Below are positions 5,257-5,263 of a stretch of 5,263 nt of DNA, piece after piece. The stretch is from Dysgonamonadaceae bacterium (GTDB lineage Bacteria; Bacteroidota; Bacteroidia; Bacteroidales; Azobacteroidaceae). Made by a program: the position numbers and the translations under genes. The notes beneath the pieces are model-generated. The model saw only the letters and a program-made list of their open reading frames with translations. It ran no database searches and was not told the origin of the DNA. The DNA is taken from NCBI GenBank assembly GCA_031284225.1, contig JAITAH010000147.1, positions 1 to 5,263 on the forward strand. The letters run 5' to 3'. Position 1 is the stretch's first letter, and each line of letters starts with the position of its first letter.

Positions 5257-5263
5257 ATGTTAG
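5257..5263 (+). CDS. Start of a downstream gene (cut by window edge)
   Basis: The ATG at 5257 is followed by TTA G and the window end. It lies 20 nt after a good promoter and is preceded by an A-rich leader (GGAAAAT), the same arrangement as the other starts here. Nothing can be said about the product. Confidence 0.35.

Overview
The window looks like chromosomal DNA from a member of the Bacteroidota, most likely order Bacteroidales. Three lines of evidence support this. The TrmB and Mrp proteins read like the Bacteroidales versions from memory; no search was run. Three promoters match the Bacteroidota sigma consensus (TTTG about 20 nt ahead of TAnnTTTG). Start codons follow A/T-rich leaders without Shine-Dalgarno sequences. 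All recognised genes are on the + strand.

Region 1 (1-371): the last 35 codons of an unidentified gene are followed at once by a tRNA-Ala(GGC) gene with the G3:U70 alanine identity pair. Next comes a 183-nt intergenic stretch packed with inverted repeats: a small hairpin, a probable bidirectional terminator, two further hairpins, and an 8-bp inverted repeat lying on the -35/-33 box of a strong promoter.

Region 2 (372-1515): this promoter drives a HigA-type antitoxin-like gene whose first ~28 residues look like the N-terminus of a HigB toxin. I read the gene as a collapsed higBA toxin-antitoxin locus, in which an in-frame deletion removed most of the toxin and joined its start to the antitoxin. 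It is followed after 19 nt by trmB (tRNA m7G46 methyltransferase), which probably starts at a GTG.

Region 3 (1546-5038): a second promoter precedes mrp, an Fe-S carrier P-loop ATPase that lacks the usual CxxC. After 12- and 13-nt gaps come a membrane NfeD-like protein and a long flotillin, a classic membrane-microdomain pair. Behind flotillin lies an unlisted 32-codon gene for a tiny single-pass membrane protein, then a possible 23-codon ORF, then an A/T-rich hairpin terminator. The layout suggests one unit, mrp-nfeD-floT-small protein.

Region 4 (5039-5263): an intergenic stretch holds a compound stem-loop resembling the dispersed CGTCATT...AATGACG repeats of many bacterial genomes. It is followed by a third promoter and the first bases of a downstream gene cut by the window edge. 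I see no insertion sequence, CRISPR array or phage gene.
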